Of a stretch of 64,000 bases of DNA, positions 12,768 through 22,800 are shown one piece after another. Origin of the DNA: Combretum micranthum (taxonomy: Eukaryota > Streptophyta > Magnoliopsida > Myrtales > Combretaceae); NCBI GenBank assembly GCA_024138025.1, contig JAMXBD010001257.1, positions 62,001 through 126,000 on the forward strand, in the 5' to 3' direction. Under the pieces are notes generated by a model that saw only the letters and a program-made list of their open reading frames with translations, did no database searches and had not been told where the DNA came from. The position numbers and the translations under genes were made by a program. The first letter of the stretch is position 1. Each line of letters opens with the position of its first letter.

Positions 12768-12999
12768 GGGTCTGTTTGGATTGTCTGTTTTTCATCTGTA
12801 TCTGTATCTTTTTTAAAATGATATATGTAAATATATCCGATTTGCATCTAAATTTTATCTATATTTGCTCTATTTGATCTTTTGATGAGAACTGTCAACT
12901 TTTTTTTTATCTATATCTATTTCTTGATAAATAATTTGTTAACAAAAAGTTTAAAAAAGTGTCTGTATCTGCCGAAAAAAAGCCAAAACAAACAGACCC
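12768..12999. mobile_element. MITE, family with GGGTCCGTTTGG ends, copy 2
   Basis: It starts GGGTCTGTTTGGATTGTCTG and ends AAACAGACCC, an inverted terminal pair. Internal order and length match copies at 8754-8966 and 59909-60130. No coding capacity. Confidence 0.7.
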
Positions 13000-13020
13000 A
13001 TAATAACACTACTGCCTAAA

Positions 13021-13200
13021 TAGAAAAAGCGCCAGGAAGGCAAAAATAACACGCGTTGGGACTAGGCAAGCAAGACAGGTGCGTCACCAAAACAGAAAAA
13101 GCACCAGGAAGGCAAAAGGTAACGTGAGTCAGGACCACGAAATCAAAACATGTGCATCGAAGAAGCACAGCACCGGGAAAGCAAAACAGTAACACTCGTG
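13021..13200. repeat. Tandem repeat, about 70-bp unit, two and a half copies
   Basis: Units begin 'agaaaaagcgccaggaaggc' (13021), 'agaaaaagcaccaggaaggc' (about 13093) and a shorter 'cagcaccgggaaagcaaaa' (about 13167). Copies are diverged and the third is partial. No open frame of note. Confidence 0.6.
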
Positions 13201-13335
13201 CCTAACAAAAAATTTGAATCCATAACTCTCAGATCCTCACACATGCTTACCAAGCTATGAGTTGTTAATGTAAATTTCTATATCGCATGCAATGCAATAT
13301 AACAACGGTCCAAAAGCTTCATATCACAAGTTTAA

Positions 13336-13655
13336 AACGCGATTTATATATAAAATCTACGTATCATAGAAACATAATTTTAAGATTTATTTTAATAATT
13401 ATTTTCATATCAATTTTATCTTAGTAATTATTTTTTATACCCGAGGTGAACATGTGTTTCACCTCAAGAGGACTCATAGATAAAAAACTTAAGAATGCGA
13501 TTTATATATAAAATCCACGTATCATAATTTAGATACATAATTTTAAAGTTTATTTTAATAGTTATTTTCATATCAACTTTATCTTAATAATTAATTTTTA
13601 TGCCGGAGGTGAACATGTGTTTCATCCAAAGAGAACCTATAGATGAAAGGCTTAA
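13336..13655. repeat. Tandem duplication, 158-bp unit, two copies
   Basis: The phrase 'gcgatttatatataaaatc' occurs at 13339 and 13497, and the two units stay colinear through 'gaggtgaacatgtgtttca' to the end. A few substitutions and indels separate them. Non-coding. Confidence 0.8.
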
Positions 13656-13811
13656 AGAGTTTAAGTGCCGTTGGAGGCTTGAATTAAAAATGAAGAGAAA
13701 GATATATATTTAGCTTTCGTTGTATATTTCTTTTTCCCATCAGTCTTTTTTTTTTAATATTATTGAGTCTACCAAAGATCCTAATGGTATAAACACTGGT
13801 GGATAAACAAT

Positions 13812-13899
13812 GGGAAAAGGAAAACAATATTATTATTTTTAAAAATAATTACGAAAATATCACTGGGATGAAATTAATCCCAGAAATAGGCAACACGGC
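13812..13899 (+). repeat. Left TIR of the Mutator-like element
   Basis: This 88-bp end matches the reverse complement of 18353-18439 with only scattered mismatches and short indels in A/T runs. The best conserved core is 'attacgaaaatatcactggg' and 'attaatcccagaaataggca'. Confidence 0.88.
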
Positions 13900-13957
13900 T
13901 TCGTCTCTTGAAGAGACGAGGTCGTAAGTGCCTGACCTTGTCTCTTCAAGAGACGAG
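13900..13957. repeat. Two subterminal 21-bp palindromes (left end)
   Basis: Copies lie at 13900-13920 and 13937-13957. Each has the 10-bp arm CTCGTCTCTT, one central base (G in the first, C in the second), then the arm's reverse complement. Each copy has one mismatch to the consensus in its left arm. They abut the TIR. Confidence 0.9.
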
Positions 13958-14364
13958 ACCAGGCTAAAATCAGCCATATCCTATTATATTTCTTGAAAAA
14001 GCAAAAATTTACATAAAAAACCTTTAAAAACCTGTCAAATACAAATATAAACAGCCATAGAAGCCATTAACCATCCTCCATCCTCCACCATGGCCAAAAA
14101 ACTAACAAACTACAGTGTTTCGAAGCCCAATCGAAACTCACATTCCCGATCCCAATCATACACAGTGTAATGAAAATATGAGTATTCGTAGAATCATAAT
14201 ACATAATAGGAAATGAAATAGAATGAAATGTAGAGTGATTGTTCTAATAAAAAGAATAGGAGAAAATGAGTACGATCTATACATACAAGAATAATACAAG
14301 GAAATAAGAAGCTATATACAAAAAGAAAATAAAAAGAAGAAAATCTATCTATCGTCCACTACTC

Positions 14365-16523
14365 CTACTGTTGCTGTGTGGCCCTACTCCCTCGTCCTCG
14401 GCCTCTATCCCGCCTTACTATGTCCTTGGGAATGGGGTATGCTGATGATGAGGATGCGGTGAATATGGGCCAGTCTTTGTAATTGGAGCGGGCTCCTCTC
14501 CCGTAGCAGCACTATACTGATGGAATGAGACAGGGTCTAGCTCGACCTGTGTAAGGCCCTCCCTCATATCATGAGATGGCGATTATCGCCTCTTCTGTGG
14601 AGCCAGGGGAGTGTGGAAGTCACTGGATGACGGGTCTGGCATGGGGGTGTCAACCATATCGTAAGAAGTGGACGACAGGCCAGCCCCGTCATGAATGACT
14701 TGGGAAGGACCAGACTCATCGAATGGAGGTAGGTCAGACGGCTTAGGCTCATCTTTGATCTGTATACCTGGAGCCCGAGCTCGCCCCCGACCCCGGCCCC
14801 GTCCTTGCCCACGCCTCTCTCTAGGAGGATGTCGTCTCTATAGGGTATGAGGCTGTGGGTCACCCTGTGTTGCTGCTGCTGGTGGAGCTGGTGGTACTAG
14901 ATCATTGAAATTCAACCCCATAAACTCATCCACTACACGACAGACATCTCGTGCAGTGGATGCAGTAAGCTCTGGGGGCATGTTTGGGACGCTAGAAATG
15001 AAATCAGCCTGCGAGTAATACCAAATATTTATATCAGTGAATAGCTTATAAGTCAGTATAAGTATATATAAAGCTTACAGAGACAGTGGTCTTACCATGT
15101 ATCGCATGATAGCTCCCGTGCGACCGATCAAGCGTCGGGTGATCGCATGATACCACTGGAAGTAATCGTCAGATGTCCCAGCTGGCAAATCTGGCATCTG
15201 TACAATGCAATCACGCCGAGCATCCCACTCAGCAATCCACCTGGCGTGCTCGGACTGCCAGTTCCACTCGGAACGTTCCCTCATGTCAATCTCATGGAGG
15301 GATCTCATATCAGTAGGGGGGGCTGGTATCTCCTAGAAGCCACTAAACTGTCTGAGCACTCTGTTCGGATAATAGTGCTCGACAAGGTAAAAGCATACCA
15401 ATGGCACCCAGGTACGCCATACATCGTTGCCTACCAGGCAGTACGGTGGCAGGGCGGGCATGATGGAGCTGTATGGGTCCCACACCACCTGATGAAGTAG
15501 CAAAAGTGATATACTACATTAGAAAATGATCATACAATAGCAATTTAAGAGTAGATGACAGTGGAAATCAAAAGTGATCTATCGCATACTTGATGCGCCA
15601 TCTGTCGATCAAAGGAGGCGCGGTACTCAATCAATAGGTGGGTCGACACACTGGTGACGTCGAAAGTCGCACCTCAATGACTGATGAGTGGGCGGCCTGC
15701 GGTAACAGAGGTAAGCAGTCGCCGTACCGGGGCAATGTGGGGGAAGTGCTCCCATGCCCATATCTGCAGGACAACTAGTGGTCCTGCCATGTCCCCCGTG
15801 TCGACGTAGGAAGCCAGGCATAGCTGCCTGTATAGCCAAGCCAAACAGGTTACTCCCTGTGCGTGCTGCCCTGCTCGCTCGAAATCTGGGAGCAGCTGGA
15901 GGTACATAAGATGGACGTAGTTGGAGGATTTGTCTGCGACAATAAATCCCCCAAGCAGCAGCAGAATGTATGCCCTGGTATGACGTCGAATCATCGCGTC
16001 ATCAGTAAAGTCAGGTAGGCCGCTGAAGTGGCTATCCAACCACGACATCTTCAGCCGACCTTCATCCATGTCAACGTTGGGGACTGGCCGAATTCCTAAT
16101 AACTCATCGCACAAATCTAGCCAATTCATGCGAGCCGTGCCAGTAACGGCCAATCCATCCACAGGGAGGCCCGTCAGGATAGCAACGTCCTGCTGCGTCA
16201 CAGTCCACTCTCCCGTGGTCATGTGGAACTTGTGCGTCTCTGGGCGCCATCGCTCGACCAAAGTAGGAATGGCACCAGCCGCTCATCCACGTCTGTAGGT
16301 ATCCTAGCAGGTCGCCTGAGCCTGGCCTCTCTGCGACGACAATGTAGTACCTCATGCTCCTACAATAAAGTGAACATATTTATTAAAAATCATAAACACC
16401 GCATCAAACAAAACTAGAATCACTCAAATAGATAAATGAACTGACCTGCCCATCCCAGGCTAGAGTGGACCTATGTACAGGCTGCTGCGTCAGTAATGAA
16501 CTATCGATTGGTCCGGGATCCAT
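14365..16523 (-). pseudogene. Plant mobile domain (PMD, MAIN/PP7-long-like) gene, decayed
   Basis: Four exons can be read on the minus strand: 16446-16523, 15590-16359, 15096-15488 and 14365-15008, with GT-AG introns. The start MDPGPIDSSLL, the core ERWRPETHKFHMTTGEW, the PPL-type helices and the RGRGRGR-rich tail are typical of transposon-associated PMD proteins, an aminotransferase-like family often annotated as 'serine/threonine phosphatase 7 long form homolog'. Damage: a frame change at about 16262 where roughly 20 codons seem missing, a TGA at 15674-15676, a TAG near 15335 (probably from CAG), and another TAG in the last exon near 14841. The product would have no transposase activity. 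It sits downstream of the transposase-like fragment on the same strand, and both lie inside the TIRs. Confidence 0.8.
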
Positions 16524-16689
16524 CTGCGAAGAAACAATAAGGAGATATTGTTATTGACGACATATATGGATTATAAACAAGCACAGCAAACATAATGTCA
16601 GTCATGACTCAATAATATAGTGTGTATAACATATGAAAATAAAGAATTACCACTACGTCTCGACCGCCCCGTAGGTACTCCCTATTGCA

Positions 16690-17290
16690 TCAACATCAGT
16701 AGGAGTAATGAAACGGTCCCAGGTATTTCCCCTTCTTTGCACCTTGGGCAAAGCATATTGTTGTGGAAAACTTCCACATTATCGTTTTCATCATCATCAT
16801 AGTCGTCACTGGATTCACTTACTAATGAGTCTTGCACAGCATCCATATCATCACCACCTATCGATGTACTGCCATAAAATTCAAAGTTACCTATTTCCAA
16901 TTGTGCACTGCCTATTGTCTGAACTGGAGTTGAGTTTGAGTCTACCATCCCCTAGCTTCCAATATTTCTATCAATGCCCCTATCCCCTGCAGGTACCTGT
17001 GACAATTCATTTTCAAATATCTGCACATAAACAGCCACTGATCCCTCTGTGTACACCAACATCTATGCGCCGCATCATCATCGGTCACTGGAATAATATC
17101 ATAACGTAGCGTCCTATCTCCAATAGCTACCCTATGATATAGCTCCACCCGATGTGTACACTATTTACCTTTAGTTTATTGTAAATAATCTCCACTATCT
17201 ACTCATATGTTGAATTCCTACTGATACTGACCATAGCAAACCGGCCGCTTATCATAACAAAAACCATCATCCTCTTGTACAATATTACCA
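16690..17290 (-). pseudogene. MuDR-type transposase N-terminal fragment, decayed
   Basis: Across two frames the minus strand reads 'VEIIYNKLKVN', then 'ELYHRVAIGDRTLRYDIIPV' with 'TDDDAAHR', then 'MLVYTEGSVAVYVQIFENEL', then an acidic linker 'SSDDYDDDENDNVEVF'. This order (N-terminal ubiquitin-like fold, 'V.DDD....M', aromatic strand, acidic linker) is that of plant MuDR N-terminal domains. A one-base frame change near 17050, a TAG near 16954 and another stop near 17205 break it. The zinc finger, DDE core and SWIM domain are absent. I identify it by motif order only. Confidence 0.6.
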
Positions 17291-18215
17291 TGAGCATACA
17301 GTATGAACTTTGTCTTATCCATTTCCTCAACAATCCTGCCATCTCATCAAAATTAGCTTCAATGCATCAAATTCGCAAAATCACACTTATGAGTTTCATT
17401 CCTCATAAATTTAATCTAATTCCAAATGCTACATTTCCAAAGTTCTATTTTTTTTCCTAAGGAACTCTGATTTCCTACAAACATTATCTTTTTTCACCGT
17501 AAATTTTCATGCTAAACCAACACTACAGTACCGAATACACCCCCTTCACGACATAACAGTTATTTTTTAATTTTTTTTCCCAACTACATTTCATAAAATA
17601 ATTATCCAACAACTAATTACTATATTTTTTTTTCCTAGAATTTACATATATATATATGTATTCATATAATTAGAAAAATTTCTCCCGTATTGGAATCGCA
17701 CAACAATACCGTTGACGACATTACAAGTTATTTTTAATTATTTTCCCACCTGCACTTCCTAAAATAATTATCCAACAACTAATCACAATATTAATTTTTT
17801 TCCCAATAATTACATATAGATATACGTATGTATCTATCTATATAACATACAATAATCAGATAAAATCCTTCCACGTCCTAATTGCACAATAAAATGATTG
17901 TAACAGCACATACCATCGTCATTCAACAATGTAGCAACATTCATTAACAAAAAAAATAAAAAATCACGAAAATCTTACCTCAAAATTCGCCGGCGGATTT
18001 CAATGAATTCTCTCGCGTATCGCTCCTCCTACCCACAAATTGCAATGTAGACATCGTCTGGGGGTTCTAAGATTGCCCAATCACAAAAAAAATCCAACAA
18101 ACTGTGGAGAACCACTGTTGGACGATTGGGAGAAAAGTAAAATTAGGGTTCGGCCGAAATTCAAATAGGGAGAAATGGGGAAAGAAGGCACAGCTGGTGG
18201 TTTTAGAGCGCAGAC
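17291..18215 (-). other. Leader region of the Mutator-like element
   Basis: No coding frame is recognisable. On the minus strand a G/C-richer stretch (about 17980-18130) ends with a good splice donor 'TTTTGAG/GTAAGA' near 17980, so it may be a non-coding first exon upstream of the transposase and PMD relics. The rest is AT-rich. Confidence 0.4.
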
Positions 18216-18352
18216 CTCGTCTCTTCAAGAGACGAGGTTAGACATGGAGCAACCTCGTCTCTTCAAGAGACGAGGCCAAGGAACATCACACGACCTCGTC
18301 TCTTGAAGAGACGAGGTCAGCCACTAACGACCTCGTCTCTTCAAGAGACGAG
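18216..18352. repeat. Four subterminal 21-bp palindromes (right end)
   Basis: Copies at 18216-18236, 18254-18274, 18295-18315 and 18332-18352 are all perfect: arm CTCGTCTCTT, a central C (G in the third), then the reverse-complement arm, with one further C/G pair outside. Spacers are 17, 20 and 16 bp and unrelated in sequence. The last copy touches the TIR. Confidence 0.95.
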
Positions 18353-18439
18353 GCCGTGTTGCCTATTTCTGGGATTAATTTTGTCCCAGTGATATTTTCG
18401 TAATTTTTTTTATTTTAATAATATTTTTTCCTTTTCCCC
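18353..18439 (-). repeat. Right TIR of the Mutator-like element
   Basis: Inverted counterpart of 13812-13899. It ends CCTTTTCCCC, immediately followed by the target duplication GATAAACAA(T). Confidence 0.88.
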
Positions 18440-18449
18440 GATAAACAAT

Positions 18450-19600
18450 TATATTAAAATCACCCCTCCCCTGGCAACGACCAAAATATATATGTAATAT
18501 TATTTGTCTTAAATATTTTTTAAATTTTACAAAAATAAGATTTTGAATGAACTCACCCAATTTATTCTTTTATTAAATTAATTATACGTGCCAATATGAA
18601 GGTGACAATTATTACAAATAGACAAAAGCTTCAATGGATTTGACATTTATAAAAACTTGAAAATATCATGACTCAAATAAAAAATTAATAAAACTTAAAT
18701 AAAAAAATAGATCAGAGCTACTTGTGTACGTTCTTTAAAAATAAAGTTATCCCCTTCTTCTCATTGCTTTGGAAAGCATTGTCCACCAGAATCTAAGGAC
18801 AAAAATACAAGACGGGCTATAAAAAGAGAAAAAAAAATTAAAAATAAGATATACGGAAGGTCCAAGTTTATGATAAATTCATTTAAAATCTCAAATCTCA
18901 AATCATCTACCATCAGGAAAAAAACACCTTATAAATTTTAATTAAATATTCTCTTCTATTGATATATATCTTTAAGACTCAAATTAACCCATTGCTTTAA
19001 GCATTAAAAACTTAAATAAACTTATCTCTAAATATTAATATATTTTTTTAATCACTTGAAACATTATGATCTTAAATAAGTTTACTCGCTGGAACTCCCA
19101 GTGTAACTCAAAAAAACCAAAAGGAAAAAAAAAAAAAAAAAAAAAAAAACGAAAGCTTTGACGGGAGGGCTGGGGAAGAGAAAAGACAAACTACCAACTT
19201 ATTTGAACAAAACCTAAAACGCTTGTCTGACTACATGGTAAATGATCTTAATCACTGACATTAATAATTAGTCCCAAAAGGAAAATAAAATGGGAGGGAG
19301 GGGCGGGCGCGGGTGGGAAGGAGGCAAAAAACGTAAAATCAACTTCTAAAGAACTGGTATTGCTAAAGTCGGACGACCCTATAAAATCAACCAAGTCGGA
19401 TCGCGCATGCCATACGCAATAAACCACCAAGGCATAAATAGAAGAATTCCGCGAGCAATGAGCATAAAGCAGGACAAATGAGTGGTCTATCAAAAACTTC
19501 ATCACAAAAATGCTAGTAGAAAGCATGTTGCATGCATATCCATTCTAGTTGCATTAATTGTTGTTGTATAACTCAAGAACCTGTTGGTAACAGCAACTAC
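18450..19600. other. AT-rich spacer without recognisable gene
   Basis: It contains A-rich runs (about 19118-19150) and a minus-strand open frame at 19248-19526 with no recognisable domain. I see no gene. Confidence 0.5.
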
Positions 19601-19824
19601 CGTCCAAAGGTACAATGATACACCATGAAGCTTAAGTTTCATATGGACTCAAGGTGTAAGCAAAACAACAAATTTTACAAACTAGTATTGACAAAATGGA
19701 GAATTCGTAGGTGGAAGTTATACTTCCCACGTTTTGCGAAAGCTATTGCAAAGATGAAAATCCTGCTTGCCATTTCTTTTCAGCCTGTGCTAAACATTCG
19801 TGACTCCATGCCAGTATCTTCAGA
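19600..19824 (-). other. Nonaspanin 3' UTR region
   Basis: Non-coding sequence immediately downstream of the stop on the minus strand. The polyadenylation site cannot be fixed. Confidence 0.4.
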
Positions 19825-22800
19825 TTAATCGATTTTAACCGACGAGTAAATCTTTCTGACAAACCAAAAGCATGCATAGAAGCCAATTGTTCCAGTCAGG
19901 ACAAAGAAGGCATAGGAGACGATTATCATGTACCCGAAGTAAAGAATTCCAGAAACCAACTTGCTAATTTCCAACTTGGTGAAGAAATAGAAGATTGAAT
20001 AGAGGAAAAGGTACAGCGCAGAGGAGCCAGCAGTCAAGTAAGACCTCCACCACCAATGGTAATCCTCACTGCATAACTGGAAGTAGCATAGCACGATAGT
20101 GATCTCAGCACATGTGACAATCAATATAAGGAATACTATGAATAGAAAACCAAAGATGTAGTAGAACTGGTTCAGCCATATTGATGTCAAGATGAAGAAT
20201 AGCTCAATGAACACAGCTCCAAAAGGAAGGATTCCCCAATGAGTATCGAGAAAACGGCTGCATGTACCACGCCTGTTCAGGAATCTGACGGGGAATTTTA
20301 TTTGTTTTCACAGGATCTTCTATGGCTGGTTTCTTGAAACCTAAGTAACTACCAACAAAACCAAGGGCACTGATATTCCAAACCATAAGCAGACTAGAGC
20401 AAACATCGTCCCAAAGGGAATGGCACCAGAAGACTGCTCCCACCAGATTATAGCATTCAGCACAAAGAACACTGCAAATAGAATACCAGGAAACATTACT
20501 GCAGTCTTTAAAGTAGTCCTCTTCCATTCGGTCCCCTTGAACATCTTGTGAAGACGAGCTGAGGAGTAACCAGCTAACAATCCCATGAAAACCCACAGAA
20601 GAACCATAGCAGTCATAAGGCCACCGCGATTGGAAGGAGACAAGAAACCCAACAGAGCAAACATCATTGTCACAAGAGCCATCCCCAATAGCTGGACACC
20701 TGTGCCAACGTAGACACAGAGTAAACCTGATTTGATAGGTGCCCTGAAGACATCTCCATGGACAAGTTTCCAACCTGTTTCTTCCTGAGCCTCGTCTTGT
20801 TTCCAACTGGTTATAATTTGCAATGTCTCTATATAGTGTTCTCATCATAATCATTGCAACCATCCCAGAAGGAAGAGAACAATCATAAGAGAATTTATTA
20901 TGGAAAACCAGTGGATCTGATCATCATTCATGAGGAGGTATGTATCCCAGCGAGATGCCCATTTGATCTCACTCTCCTGGAAAGAACTACAATCTCAATA
21001 AACAGAAAGATTGAGAATAATGATAATAGAAAGATAAAAATGTGCAATTACCTTGAAAGTAACATCATAGGTGAATACAACTTCCATGCCAGTGTCAACT
21101 TCTTGCGGTACAGTGCTACCTTGCACTAAATTCTTGGTATCTGCATTGCATGTTGATACTTGAGGATTCTTCTCATCCCATGTCTTGTATTCATGTTTGA
21201 TGCTATAAGTAATAGTCAAGTGAGAAGGTGTCAAAACAGTAAAAAACCTATTAGAAAAATACAGAACTAGAATTTTAAATGCCAGCCTCATTTGAACCAC
21301 ATCAACTATAGCTACAATTAAGAAAGATCAACAATATAAGTTTGGTTATTGGGCATGTGGACATGTATTTTACTGTTGCCCAAAAAGCACATCTACCAAC
21401 ACCACCACAAAGTAGAACCCCCTTTGGCGATGTGACATCACAACATGATTGAAATGCATAGTTTGAACGAAAAAATCTCAAAAGTAACATAAGAAAATCA
21501 CAACATGATTGAAATCAAACAAACTCTATCAAATCTAGACATCACTGACTGGGTTTCTTGCAAGAAAACATGGCAATTGTAATGCCACATATGGAGAAGT
21601 ACATTGTAAGGTAGTTCAGTCCTCTCTCTCTGTCACGGAAAGTAGTTTCCTGTTTATCATGCATACTTTATCTAAAATGTGCACATGGGTATATATATAT
21701 ATATATATATATATATTACTGGCATACTGCACCTATGAACATTTAACATTTGATCCATTTCATGCCTGTCCCCGAATATCACAGAAAAGGCAGCATACCT
21801 GTTAGGAGTTACTTCAAACCCCACAATCCTTGCAGTATCAGTCTCTGGATCCTCGTGATACATCACTCTAAAGCTCAAATGATTATTGATAAAATACTTC
21901 TCATCTGTGCTCTGGCATAACGAATATGCTGATAAAGTTGGACAACAACCAAAAACAAAAAGCACCAAGAAAGACAGAAAAGATAAAAGCAACACTTACT
22001 CCTTTATAATTCCCTTTAAATCCCACTCGGAACCCATGCTCATAAGTTGGTGATGGGCTACCATCCCTTCTTTGTCTTAGAACGGCAACAGGAAGGTTAT
22101 CTAAGATCCTACAGAGCAAAAGCCAAAACTCGTCTTTTAAGAGACCCAAATGCTACGTGCAACTTCAAATTAAGAGATATTTAGGCCCTCTTTGTTTTGA
22201 TGAAAATATTCTCTAGATAATGTCTTTTCATTTTTCTACATTTGTTTAAACAAAAGTGGGGCAATTATTGGAAAATATTTTTCTTTGTTTTGGAAAACAG
22301 AGACTCATTCATAGCTTATATTTTGAAAAACCACCTACGGATTATAAAAGCACAAGTCATTCTAGTAATCATTCACTACCAACAACATTTATTATTAATT
22401 TTTTAATATGTTTTTATTTAGGTAGATTTTTTTCTTATTATAGAATATGTTTTATTATTAATTATCTTGGCATTTTCATTATCCAAGTATTTGAAAGAAA
22501 CAAATAAAGAAGACCTATTTCATAAAATTAGCCAAACACTTGAAAACATGCTACTTTTCAGTAAAACATTTTCAAGGAAAAATGTTTTCTATTAACGAAT
22601 AGTTTTCCTCAAACAAATAGGGCCTTAATCTCCAGTTGAACTAAGAACTTACATATGTACTCTATATTCATCAACGATTTTCTCCTTGAAATTTTTAGCT
22701 GCTTCAGCATCAAGCTTCACCTTGCATGCTACTTTGCAAGGTTCTTCTTCCCTCATTTTAAACTGAACAATGCATCAGATCAGATTTAATTAGCATTTGC

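Larger units (their letters stand above)
13811..18439 (-). mobile_element. Mutator-like element with PMD gene and palindromic subterminal repeats
   Basis: The flanks carry a perfect direct repeat GATAAACAA(T) at 13802-13811 and 18440-18449, a 9-10 bp target duplication as expected for Mutator-like elements. Just inside are long TIRs of about 88 bp that both begin with GGGAAAAGGAAAA and run through 'cgaaaatatcactggga' to 'aataggcaacacgg'. Inside each TIR are copies of a 21-bp palindrome: two on the left, four on the right. On the minus strand lie a relic of a MuDR-type transposase N-terminus (16690-17290) and a decayed PMD gene (14365-16523). No catalytic transposase core is present, so the element is non-autonomous. 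The intact target duplication suggests fairly recent insertion, while the internal genes carry stops, so it probably moved after they decayed. Confidence 0.85.

Noticed and set aside
16708..17109. Plus-strand open frame of 133 codons
   Set aside because: Antisense shadow of the transposase N-terminal relic; composition and motifs fit only the minus strand.
18216..18352. CRISPR-like look of four equal repeats with short spacers
   Set aside because: Repeats are palindromes beside a transposon TIR in plant nuclear DNA; spacers are 16-20 bp and no cas genes exist. It is a subterminal repeat array.
19248..19526. Minus-strand open frame of 92 codons downstream of the nonaspanin gene
   Set aside because: No domain, no splice continuity with the gene, biased AT-rich composition.
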